This document shows positions 1-5,870 of a DNA stretch of 6,834 bases, in pieces. The stretch covers positions 1 through 6,834 of the forward strand of contig JAEZEN010000598.1 of the NCBI GenBank assembly GCA_023433185.1. Reading direction: 5' to 3'. Positions within the stretch are counted from its first letter, which is position 1. Every line of letters starts with the position of its first letter. The position numbers and the translations under genes are program-made. The DNA is from Pseudomonadota bacterium (GTDB taxonomy: Bacteria; Pseudomonadota; Alphaproteobacteria; Rhizobiales; Kaistiaceae). The notes under the pieces were generated by a model that ran no database searches, had not been told where the DNA came from, and saw only the letters and a list, made by a program, of their open reading frames with translations.

Positions 1-30
1 CTCCCAGCCTCCCCCTTGCAGGGGGAGGGG
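1..30. repeat. REP-like palindrome at the left edge, inside the ligase frame
   Basis: CCTCCCCC (8-15) and GGGGGAGG (21-28) form a perfect 8-bp stem around the loop TTGCA. The left flank CTCCCAG (1-7) is what a longer arm would carry, but the right arm diverges after base 28. G-rich sequence continues to about 57. Short C-run/G-run palindromes of this kind are dispersed in many alphaproteobacterial genomes, and their translations often contain SPLQGEG, as here. Membership of a dispersed family is inferred from memory and cannot be shown from one copy. Confidence 0.5.
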
Positions 31-1398
31 ATGGCGCCGGTGGTGAGGGTGGGGATGCCCGCAGTCGAGACGCGGGAGCCGGGCCCGCGGCTCTCCGATG
101 TCGTCGAGCGGCTGCAGCGCGCCTCGCGGAGCGAGGGGCCGCGGCTGGTCGAGGGCTGGCTCGACCGGCTCGATGCGAGCGGCCGCTACGCGCTCATCAA
201 GCTCGTCGCCGGCGGCCTCCGCATCGGCGTCTCGGCGCGCCTCGCCAAGCAGGCGCTGGCGGCGATGGGCGGCAGGGAGGTCAACGAGATCGAGGAGGCA
301 TGGCCGGGCCTCGCGCCGCCCTATGTCGACCTCTTCGCCTGGCTCGAGGGCCGCGGCGAGCGGCCGGAATCGAACGTCCGCGCCCCGTTCCGCCCGGTCA
401 TGCTGTCGCATGCGCTGGCCGATGCCGATCTTGCCGCGATCCGGCCGGAAGACTATGCCGCCGAGTGGAAGTGGGACGGCATCCGTGTCCAGGCCGTGCG
501 CGAGGCCGGCGTCGCGCGGCTGTACACGCGGACCGGCGACGACATTTCGCGGACCTTCCCGGACCTCGTCGACGCCCTCGACTTCGAGGGCGCGGTGGAC
601 GGCGAACTGCTGATCGGCAGCGAGGAGGGTGGCGTCCTGCGGCTCGGCTCGTTCTCCGATCTCCAGCAGCGGCTCAACCGCAAGACCGTCTCGGCAAAGC
701 TGATGGAATCGCACCCGGCGGTGATCCGCGCCTATGACTGCCTCGTCGACGGCGGAGAGGATCTCCGCACGCTGCCGTTCCGCGTGCGGCGGGCGCGGCT
801 CGAGGCGCTGGTCGGCCGCTCGTCGTCGCCGCGCATCGACCTCTCGCCGCTGGTGCCTTTCCCGGATGGCGCCGCGCTCCAGGCGCTCCGCGCCGCACCG
901 CCCGAGCCGATCATCGAGGGCCTGATGCTCAAGCGCTGGGACTCGGCCTACGAGCCCGGCCGGCCGAAGGGGCCGTGGTTCAAGTGGAAGCGGGACCCGC
1001 ACACCGTCGACGCCGTGCTGATGTATGCGCAGCGCGGCCACGGCAAGCGCTCGTCCTACTACTCGGACTACACCTTCGGGGTCTGGGACGATGGCGAGGA
1101 CGGTGCGGTGCTCGTACCGGTCGGCAAGGCCTATTTCGGCTTCACCGATGCCGAGCTGGTCGAGATCGACCGGTTCGTGCGCAACAATACCGTCAATCGC
1201 TTCGGGCCGGTGCGCGAGGTGGTCCACGAGGCGGCCAGGGGACTGGTGCTGGAGGTCGCCTTCGAGGGGCTGCAGCGCTCCGCGCGCCACCGTTCCGGCA
1301 TCGCCATGCGGTTCCCCCGCATCTCCCGGCTCCGCTGGGACAAGCCGCCGTCGGAGGCCGACCGGCTGGAGACGCTCGCCCGGCTGCTTGCGGGCTGA
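1..1398 (+). CDS. ATP-dependent DNA ligase, cisplatin-response type (5' end outside window)
   Basis: This enzyme seals nicks in duplex DNA using ATP, through a lysine-AMP intermediate, and acts in the cytoplasm on damaged DNA. Motif I is EWKWDGIR, with the nucleotidyl lysine codon at 469-471. Next come YTRTGDDIS (about 523-549), DGELLIG (598-618), motif IV EGLMLKRWDS (916-945) and motif V WFKWKRDP (976-999). A C-terminal OB-fold region follows, with KAYFGFTDAEL, LEVAFEGLQRS and RFPRISRLRWDKP. The wording matches the alphaproteobacterial cisplatin-damage-response ligase family (about 530-560 residues as I remember it). The frame is open to base 1 and only about 460 residues are visible, so roughly 100 residues of the DNA-binding N-terminal domain should lie upstream. 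TTG 16, ATG 31 and ATG 55 are in frame but would remove that region, so I treat the gene as partial. The segment at 1-57 is a repeat-like sequence read in frame, in the variable linker before LSDVVERL. Confidence 0.95.
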   Translation, partial: LPASPLQGEGMAPVVRVGMPAVETREPGPRLSDVVERLQRASRSEGPRLVEGWLDRLDASGRYALIKLVAGGLRIGVSARLAKQALAAMGGREVNEIEEAWPGLAPPYVDLFAWLEGRGERPESNVRAPFRPVMLSHALADADLAAIRPEDYAAEWKWDGIRVQAVREAGVARLYTRTGDDISRTFPDLVDALDFEGAVDGELLIGSEEGGVLRLGSFSDLQQRLNRKTVSAKLMESHPAVIRAYDCLVDGGEDLRTLPFRVRRARLEALVGRSSSPRIDLSPLVPFPDGAALQALRAAPPEPIIEGLMLKRWDSAYEPGRPKGPWFKWKRDPHTVDAVLMYAQRGHGKRSSYYSDYTFGVWDDGEDGAVLVPVGKAYFGFTDAELVEIDRFVRNNTVNRFGPVREVVHEAARGLVLEVAFEGLQRSARHRSGIAMRFPRISRLRWDKPPSEADRLETLARLLAG

Positions 1399-1400
1399 CC

Positions 1401-1430
1401 CTTTCCAACAACCCCCGCGATTCCCTATAT
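1401..1430 (+). promoter_or_regulatory. Predicted housekeeping-sigma promoter for the DUF6460 gene
   Basis: CTATAT at 1425-1430 is an exact match to the Sinorhizobium meliloti -10 consensus. The -35 element CTTTCC (1401-1406) matches four of six bases of CTTGAC, at 18-bp spacing. It starts two bases after the ligase stop codon, in a short AT-richer patch. Transcription would begin near 1437, giving a leader of about 24 nt, so the small gene can be expressed independently of the ligase. Confidence 0.5.
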
Positions 1431-1460
1431 GAAGGGCAGGAGGAGGGCACGGAGACGGAC

Positions 1461-1739
1461 ATGGGCGACACGCTCACACGCTTTCTCGGCGGCTCGCCGG
1501 GCCGGATCGCGATCCAGTTGATCGCGATGTCGTTCGTCGTCGGCATCATCCTGAGCGTTCTCGGGGTCTCGCCCTACGACATCCTCGCCGGCCTCGAGCG
1601 GCTCGTCCGACGCATCTACGACATGGGCTTTGGCACGATCGAGTGGATCTTCCGCTACTTCCTGCTCGGTGCGGTGGTGGTCGTCCCGGTCTGGCTGATC
1701 ATGCGCCTCCTCAGGATGGGCCGGCGCCCGCAGCAATAG
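1461..1739 (+). CDS. DUF6460 small inner-membrane protein, 92 aa
   Basis: The protein matches the DUF6460 pattern found in Rhizobiales: an N-terminal TRFLGGSPGRIAIQLI stretch, a first hydrophobic segment at residues 16-36 ending in the VLGVSPYDI turn, an amphipathic middle (residues 41-60, LERLVRRIYDMGFGTIEW) and a second membrane segment at about 64-84 (FRYFLLGAVVVVPVWLIMRL), followed by a short basic tail (RMGRRPQQ). The family function is unknown; the sequence supports only a two-pass inner-membrane protein. ATG 1461 is preceded by GGAG at 1451-1454 (6-nt spacer), and a stronger AGGAGG lies at 1438-1443, too far from the start to act alone. The gene lies 62 bp after the ligase with its own predicted promoter and 55 bp before the MATE gene. 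Confidence 0.88.
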   Translation: MGDTLTRFLGGSPGRIAIQLIAMSFVVGIILSVLGVSPYDILAGLERLVRRIYDMGFGTIEWIFRYFLLGAVVVVPVWLIMRLLRMGRRPQQ

Positions 1740-1767
1740 CCGCCGCGGCGCCATCATGTGCTAGAAG

Positions 1768-1795
1768 CGGGCCGGAGATTCCCCGGTCCGGCCCG
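1768..1795 (+). promoter_or_regulatory. Inverted repeat covering the GTG start of the MATE gene
   Basis: CGGGCCGGA (1768-1776) and TCCGGCCCG (1787-1795) are a perfect 9-bp inverted repeat with a 10-nt loop, and the last paired base is the first base of the GTG start codon. No T-run follows, so it is a poor intrinsic terminator. A hairpin here in the mRNA would hide the ribosome landing site. A weak -10-like CTAGAA lies at 1761-1766 without a convincing -35. Confidence 0.4.
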
Positions 1796-3135
1796 TGCCT
1801 TCCGATTCGACGATCCGCCCCTTCGACGTGACGCATCGCGGCGTGCTCGCCATCGCGCTGCCGATGACGCTCGCCTATCTCTCGACGCCCGTCGTCGGCG
1901 TGGTCAACCTCGGGGCCGTCGGCCAGGTCGGCGACCCGGCCATGGTCGGCGGCGTGGCGATCGGCGCGCTCGTCTTCAACTTCATCTTCGCGACCTTCAA
2001 TTTCCTCCGCTCGGGGACGACGGGCCTCGTCGCCCAGGCGGTCGGCGGCGGCGACCGTGCCGCAGCCTCCGCGTGGCTCGCCCGGGCACTCATCCTGTCT
2101 CTGGTCATCGGCTTCGCGGTCGTGCTGCTGCGCGAGCCGATCGTTTCGGTCGGCCTCCGGCTGATCGGCGGCAGCGACGCCGTGCAGGCGGCGACCCGCG
2201 ACTACTGGAACGTCCGGGCGCTCGCCACGCCCTTCGCGCTCGCCAATTACGTGATCCTCGGCTGGCTGATCGGCCTCGGCCGCGCCGGCCTCGGGCTTGC
2301 TCTCCAGATCGCCCTCAACGGCGTCAACATCGTCCTCTCGCTGGTCTTCGTGCTGCAGTTCGATCTCGGCGTCGCGGGGGTCGGCTGGGCGAGCTTCGCC
2401 GCCGAGGCCGGCGCCGCGCTGCTCGGTTTCGCGGTGATCCTCCGCCTGACCGGTGGCGCAGACTGGCCGCGCCTGGCGCGCATCATCGAGCGGGCCGGGT
2501 TCCTGCGCATGATCGCGGTGAACCGCGACATCATGATCCGCTCCTTCGCGCTCCTCCTCGCCTTCGGCTTCTTCACCGCACAGAGCGCCCGTGGCGGCGA
2601 CGTCGCGCTTGCCGCCAACGAGATACTCCTCAACTTCACCATGCTCGCGGCCTTCCTCCTCGACGGCCTCGCCGCGGCCGCCGAGCAGTTCGCCGGCCGC
2701 GCGGTGGGCGCCCGTCATCGGCCCGCCTTCGAGCGCTCGCTCCGCCTCGTCATCGGCTGGGGCTTCGGCGTGGCGCTGGCCGCCGGCGCCGCGGTGCTCG
2801 TCCTCGGTCCGTGGCTCATCGACACGATGACGACCAGTCCGGAGGTCCGGGCTGCGGCACGCCTCTACCTGCCCTATGCGGCGCTGGTGCCGCTCGCCGG
2901 CACGCTGGCCTACCAGATGGACGGGATCTTCATCGGCGCCACCTGGTCGGCCGAGATGCGCAACATGATGCTCGTCTCGCTGGTCGTCTATTTCGCGGTA
3001 TGGGCGGTGCTCGCGCCGCCGCTCGGCATCACCGGCCTGTGGATCGCGCTTCTCGTCTTCGTCGGGGTCCGCGGCCTCACCCTCCTGTGGATCACCCGCT
3101 GGAAGGTCGAGGCGGTGTTCGCGGGGCCGCAGTGA
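1795..3135 (+). CDS. MATE family efflux transporter, DinF-like, 446 aa
   Basis: This is a cation-coupled multidrug/toxin exporter of the inner membrane. The protein is hydrophobic throughout and has the length and about twelve membrane segments usual for MATE proteins. Features of the DinF branch are HRGVLAIALPMTLAYLSTPVVG (residues 14-35), TFNFLRSGTTGLVAQAVG (67-84), YWNVRALATPFALANYVILGW (137-157) opening the first-half linker, NRDIMIRS (253-260), FFTAQSARGGDVALAANEIL (269-288), LDGLAAAAEQFAGRAVGA (299-316) and DGIFIGATWSAEMRNMM (366-382). The substrate cannot be told from sequence. An in-frame TAG at 1762-1764 leaves GTG 1795 as the first possible start. It has no Shine-Dalgarno sequence at normal distance and is covered by an inverted repeat. 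Its stop overlaps the next gene (GTGA). In E. coli dinF is in the LexA regulon, but I see no LexA site here. Confidence 0.93.
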   Translation: MPSDSTIRPFDVTHRGVLAIALPMTLAYLSTPVVGVVNLGAVGQVGDPAMVGGVAIGALVFNFIFATFNFLRSGTTGLVAQAVGGGDRAAASAWLARALILSLVIGFAVVLLREPIVSVGLRLIGGSDAVQAATRDYWNVRALATPFALANYVILGWLIGLGRAGLGLALQIALNGVNIVLSLVFVLQFDLGVAGVGWASFAAEAGAALLGFAVILRLTGGADWPRLARIIERAGFLRMIAVNRDIMIRSFALLLAFGFFTAQSARGGDVALAANEILLNFTMLAAFLLDGLAAAAEQFAGRAVGARHRPAFERSLRLVIGWGFGVALAAGAAVLVLGPWLIDTMTTSPEVRAAARLYLPYAALVPLAGTLAYQMDGIFIGATWSAEMRNMMLVSLVVYFAVWAVLAPPLGITGLWIALLVFVGVRGLTLLWITRWKVEAVFAGPQ

Positions 3136-3965
3136 GGGCCGTCGCCGGCCATGGCGTCTTCGTCTACGAGCCCGAGCGCGCCGTCGCGGCCTTCGGCTCG
3201 CCGGCGGGCGTCGCTGCGGCGATGCGGACTATGGGCATGGGCCACGCCTGGCTCCGGGTCCATGGCCGCGACGGCGCCTGGCGGAGCGAGGCCAATGCCG
3301 AACTGCTCGCCGCCCTCCGCGCCGGCGGCATCGCCGTTGGCGTGTGGGGCTGGTGCGACGGCAATGCGGTCGAGCGCGACATCGCCAATGCGCACGCGGC
3401 GATCGAGGCCCATGCGCCGGACGCCTACATCGCCGACATCGAGCCGGGCGTCCGCGGTGCCCGTTGGACGGCGGCGGATGCGGCGCGCTTCGCCGGCGCG
3501 GTCAAGGCGCGGCTCGGGTCACGGCCGCTGGTCGTCTCGGGGCCGGGCCTGCCCGGGCCCGCGGCGGCGGCGGCGATAGCGGCGATGGACGGCATTGCCG
3601 ATGCCTTCGCGCCGCAGGCCTACTGGTTCGACGGGCCGGATGCGGCGTCCGCGGCGGCGGCGCGATTGCCCGCCGATGATCCCGTGGCCTTCGTCAGCCT
3701 CTGCCTTCGCCATTGGCGGAGCGTCGTCACCAAACCGCTCATCGTCACCGGCCAGGCTTGGTGGGGCGAGGCCGAGGGCTGGACGCAGGAGATCGCCGAA
3801 GCCAGGCTCGCGGCCTTCCTCGAAGGCTTCAACGACTATGACGGGATCGCCGGCCTCAACTGGTGGAACCTCGCCGCGCCCGATGCGATGTCGGCCCGGA
3901 TGCGCGACCTGATCGCGGCCGCCCGGCTCGACCGCCGCTTCGCTCACGCGGCGAGCATGCGGTAG
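3132..3965 (+). CDS. Unrecognised 277-aa protein, probable TIM-barrel glycosidase-like fold
   Basis: I do not recognise a named family. The sequence reads as eight regularly spaced beta strands: GVFVYE (residues 8-13), HAWLRVHG (38-45), IAVGVWGW (67-74), AYIADIEPG (98-106), PLVVSGPG (132-139), AFAPQAYW (158-165), PLIVTGQAWWG (202-212) and GIAGLNWWNL (238-247). This is the periodicity of a TIM barrel. Acidic D102 and E104 sit at the end of strand 4, where many barrel glycosidases keep catalytic acids, and aromatic residues (W72, W74, Y164, W165, W210, W211, W244, W245) would line the open face as in sugar-binding enzymes. There is no signal peptide, so it is probably cytoplasmic. GTG 3132 overlaps the MATE stop codon (GTGA, 3132-3135), which points to translational coupling. 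The frame stays open far upstream only because of high GC. The 3' end overlaps pyrD by 22 bp. Enzymatic function is inference. Confidence 0.8.
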   Translation: MRAVAGHGVFVYEPERAVAAFGSPAGVAAAMRTMGMGHAWLRVHGRDGAWRSEANAELLAALRAGGIAVGVWGWCDGNAVERDIANAHAAIEAHAPDAYIADIEPGVRGARWTAADAARFAGAVKARLGSRPLVVSGPGLPGPAAAAAIAAMDGIADAFAPQAYWFDGPDAASAAAARLPADDPVAFVSLCLRHWRSVVTKPLIVTGQAWWGEAEGWTQEIAEARLAAFLEGFNDYDGIAGLNWWNLAAPDAMSARMRDLIAAARLDRRFAHAASMR

Positions 3966-5017
3966 GCCTCCGGGTCGGCGCCGACCGCCTCGGCAAGCGT
4001 GGCGAAGCCGCGCTCCGCGAGCAGGCGCGGCAGGGACGCGATGATGCTGCCGGGAAGTGTCGGCCCCCGGAAGATCAGCCCGGTATAGAGCTGGACGAGG
4101 TCGGCGCCCGCGAGAACCTTGGCGAAGGCGGTTTCCGGCGAATCGACGCCGCCCGCCCCGACCAGCACCATGTCGGGCCCGGCGAGGGCCCGCGCCCGTG
4201 CCAGCATCGCGGTCGAGCGGAGGAAGAGCGGCCGGCCGGAAAGCCCGCCGGCCTCGCCGGCATGGCGGTGGCCCGCGACCTCCGTCCGCGACACCGTCGT
4301 GTTGGCGACGATCAGTCCTTCGATGCCGGTTTCCCGTGCGATGCGGACGACGGCAACCAGCGCCTCGTCATCGAGGTCGGGCGAGATCTTGACGAGCAGC
4401 GGGACGCGCCGTGCCGCGCCGTCGCGCGCCGTGACGACGGTTCGGAGCAGGCGCGCAAGGTCGCTCGCTTCATGGAGGCCGCGCAGTCCCGGCGTATTGG
4501 GCGAGGAGATGTTGATCGCGATGTAGTCGGCGACGTCGGCGAAGCGCGCGACACCCCTGGCGTAGTCGTCGATCCGGTCGGAGCTGTCCTTGTTGGCGCC
4601 GACATTGACCCCGACGATGCCGCGGCGCCGCCTTCGCGCCGCAAGGCGCGCGTGGACGGCATCTTGGCCCTCGCTGTTGAAGCCGAAGCGGTTGACGAGG
4701 GCTTCGTGCTCGGGAAGGCGGAAGAGCCGCGGCGTCGGGTTGCCCGGCTGCGACCGCGGCGTCACGGTTCCGACCTCGACGAAGCCGAAGCCCAGGCCGA
4801 GAAGCGCATCGGGCACCTCGGCGTGCTTGTCCATGCCCGCAGCCATGCCGATCGGGTTGGGGAAGTCGAGGCCAAGCAGCGTGCGGCGCAGTCGCGGGTC
4901 CGGTGTCGGGGCCCGGGGCACCAGCCCGCAGGCAAGCGCCTGGAGCGCGAGGCGGTGCGCCCGCTCGGGGTCGATCCGGAAGAGAAACGGCCGGGCCAGC
5001 GGCCAGAGGCCGGTCAC
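3944..5017 (-). CDS. pyrD: Dihydroorotate dehydrogenase (quinone), class 2, 357 aa
   Basis: This enzyme oxidises dihydroorotate to orotate using FMN and membrane quinone, the fourth step of de novo pyrimidine synthesis, at the inner membrane. An N-terminal helical segment of class 2 enzymes is present (LWPLARPFLFRIDPERAHRLAL, residues 4-25). FMN/substrate motifs follow: NPIGMAAGMDKHAEV (54-68), EVGTVTPRSQPGNPTPRLFRL (81-101), NRFGFNS (109-115), GVNVGANKD (136-144), NISSPNTPGLR (169-179) with S172 as the expected catalytic base, LLVKISPDL (207-215), IVANTTVSR (236-244), GGLSGRPL (257-264) and VGAGGVDSPETA (286-297), then YTGLIFRGP. GTG 5017 is chosen because it overlaps the stop of the DUF952 gene (GTGA) and gives the usual family length. 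Upstream frame extension is not conserved-looking. The 3' end overlaps the convergent gene by 22 bp, so no terminator fits between them. Confidence 0.97.
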   Translation of the reverse strand: MTGLWPLARPFLFRIDPERAHRLALQALACGLVPRAPTPDPRLRRTLLGLDFPNPIGMAAGMDKHAEVPDALLGLGFGFVEVGTVTPRSQPGNPTPRLFRLPEHEALVNRFGFNSEGQDAVHARLAARRRRRGIVGVNVGANKDSSDRIDDYARGVARFADVADYIAINISSPNTPGLRGLHEASDLARLLRTVVTARDGAARRVPLLVKISPDLDDEALVAVVRIARETGIEGLIVANTTVSRTEVAGHRHAGEAGGLSGRPLFLRSTAMLARARALAGPDMVLVGAGGVDSPETAFAKVLAGADLVQLYTGLIFRGPTLPGSIIASLPRLLAERGFATLAEAVGADPEAYRMLAA

Positions 5018-5355
5018 GGCAGGTCGTCCGGAAAACGATGGCTCCCGCCCTCGAGGGGCAGCGGCCGCACCCAGAGCACCGCCGACAGCGGCAGCGGCCC
5101 GTAGAGGTGCGGGAAGAGGTCGCCGCCCCGCGACGGCTCGTGACGGAGGGCGGCGCCGAGGGCGCCGGCATCGACCGCCGCGAGCACGAGGTCGTCCCGG
5201 CCGGCAAAATGGCGGCGCGCCGTCTCGCGCACCTGGGCGGCGGTCGAAAAGTGGATGTAGCCGTCCGCGATGTCGACCGGAGCGCCGGCGAAGGTGCCGG
5301 TCGCCTCGGCCGCCTGCCACAGCGCCGCCGGAGCGATCTTGTAGATGACGATCAT
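5014..5355 (-). CDS. DUF952 domain protein, 113 aa
   Basis: The whole protein matches the DUF952 pattern: IYKIAPAALWQAA at the N-terminus, DGYIHFSTAAQVRETARRHFAG (residues 31-52), DDLVLAAVD (54-62), then RHEPSRGGDLFPHLYGPLPLSAV (71-93). Conserved polar residues include H35, S37, T38, E73, H83 and Y85. The biochemical role is not established. From memory the family has been grouped with ADP-ribosyltransferase-like folds, and the H-x-S-T element would suit that, but I could not verify this. ATG 5355 opens with a recognisable family start and lacks a strong Shine-Dalgarno sequence. The stop TGA (5016-5014) overlaps the pyrD GTG start, so the two genes form a coupled operon. Confidence 0.93.
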   Translation of the reverse strand: MIVIYKIAPAALWQAAEATGTFAGAPVDIADGYIHFSTAAQVRETARRHFAGRDDLVLAAVDAGALGAALRHEPSRGGDLFPHLYGPLPLSAVLWVRPLPLEGGSHRFPDDLP

Positions 5356-5377
5356 GGCTGAGCCCGTTCGCAGCGAT

Positions 5378-5406
5378 TGGTAGGGGCCAGTACGCGGGGA
5401 AGCAAG
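5378..5406 (-). promoter_or_regulatory. Possible promoter of the DUF952-pyrD operon
   Basis: Read on the minus strand, CTTGCT (5406-5401, four of six matches to CTTGAC) is followed after exactly 17 bp by CTACCA (5383-5378, three of six matches to CTATAT). Transcription would begin near 5371, about 16 nt before the ATG. The -10 match is weak. It is offered because it is the best-spaced pair in front of the operon. Confidence 0.35.
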
Positions 5407-5443
5407 AGGATGTCCGCCGGAAATCGCCGACCGGCGGCGTCCG

Positions 5444-5468
5444 TGAACCGCGTGGCGTCTTCCGCGTT
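5444..5468 (+). promoter_or_regulatory. EcfG-like promoter (one mismatch) upstream of the winged-helix gene
   Basis: TGAAC (5444-5448), a 16-bp spacer and CGTT (5465-5468) match the alphaproteobacterial general stress response consensus GGAAC-N16/17-CGTT at all but the first base. Transcription would start around 5475, leaving about 94 nt of leader before ATG 5569. The leader is long and the first base is off consensus, so this is only moderately supported, but the spacing equals that of the perfect site in front of the neighbouring DUF2934 gene. Confidence 0.4.
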
Positions 5469-5568
5469 GTAGGCCGAACTCCCCCGCGGAGGGCGGCCTG
5501 GCCGAAGCGAGGTCCCGGACTGCCGCTCCCGTGACCACAGGCCCGGCAGCCAAGGCAGGAGAAGGCGG

Positions 5569-5817
5569 ATGTTGCCCAGCGACCTCGACCGAGCGCTTCA
5601 CGCGGTGTGCGGAGCGGCGGCCGGCGATCACGGTGCTCCGGTTTCGGCGGACGAGATCCTGAGCCGCATGGGTGATCCGCCGCCGGCTGCCGAACTTGCG
5701 AAATGGCTCGGTGAACTCGCTTCGCGCAAGCTCCTGCGGGCAAAGGGAGACGGTTGGACGGTGACGAACGAGGGCTGGCGCGCCATCAATCTCCTGCCGA
5801 GCGAGGCCGATCGTTGA
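5569..5817 (+). CDS. Small winged-helix-like protein, 82 aa, unrecognised
   Basis: No named family is recognised. The layout suggests a single winged helix-turn-helix domain: an N-terminal helix (residues 4-17), helix SADEILSRMG (26-35), a turn with three prolines (37-39), a probable recognition helix AAELAKWLGELASRKLL (40-56), and a two-strand wing RAKGDGWTVTNEGWRAI (57-73). Such small domains bind DNA or act as adaptors. Which applies here is unknown. ATG 5569 has a good Shine-Dalgarno sequence, AGGAG at 5557-5561 with a 7-nt spacer, which together with codon bias supports a real gene. It stands alone: divergent from DUF952-pyrD and convergent with the DUF2934 gene. A one-mismatch EcfG-type promoter lies upstream. 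Confidence 0.78.
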   Translation: MLPSDLDRALHAVCGAAAGDHGAPVSADEILSRMGDPPPAAELAKWLGELASRKLLRAKGDGWTVTNEGWRAINLLPSEADR

Positions 5818-5847
5818 CTGGCGCGCCAGCGGCTTCCCGCATTCTGC

Positions 5848-5870
5848 CCTGCCGCGGGCGACGCGGCAGG
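5848..5870. terminator. Probable bidirectional terminator hairpin
   Basis: CCTGCCGCG (5848-5856) and CGCGGCAGG (5862-5870) form a perfect 9-bp GC-rich stem with a 5-nt loop (GGCGA). It lies between the two convergent stop codons (5817 plus strand, 5871 minus strand), 30 bp after one and directly next to the other. No clear T-run follows on either strand, so the call rests on stem strength and position. Confidence 0.5.

Noticed and set aside
16..60. Ligase start at TTG 16, ATG 31 or ATG 55
   Set aside because: These would delete about 100 N-terminal residues expected in the family, and the frame is open to the window edge. The G-rich run before ATG 31 belongs to the palindrome rather than a ribosome site. 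Not fully excluded if the repeat has truncated the gene.
1741..1750. 10-bp palindrome CGCCGCGGCG after the DUF6460 stop
   Set aside because: It has no loop and no T-run, and such palindromes are frequent at this GC content, so it was not called as a terminator.
1711..2718. 335-aa minus-strand frame opposite the MATE gene
   Set aside because: Composition is almost only Asp, Glu, Arg, Gly and Ala, as expected for the complement of a GC-rich membrane-protein gene. The MATE motifs on the plus strand are unambiguous.
1758..3131. Long upstream extension of the barrel gene frame (open from 1758, would give 735 aa)
   Set aside because: It is the third frame of the MATE gene, rich in Arg, Ala and Pro with no recognisable motif. 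Only 3132-3965 reads as protein, and the GTGA overlap gives a natural start.
3863..5104. 413-aa plus-strand frame opposite pyrD
   Set aside because: It is a shadow of pyrD, with charged low-complexity composition, no ribosome site and no domain.
5018..5743. Upstream extension of the pyrD frame to a 599-aa protein
   Set aside because: It runs through the DUF952 gene in another frame and through the intergenic region. Family length and the GTGA overlap fix the start at 5017.
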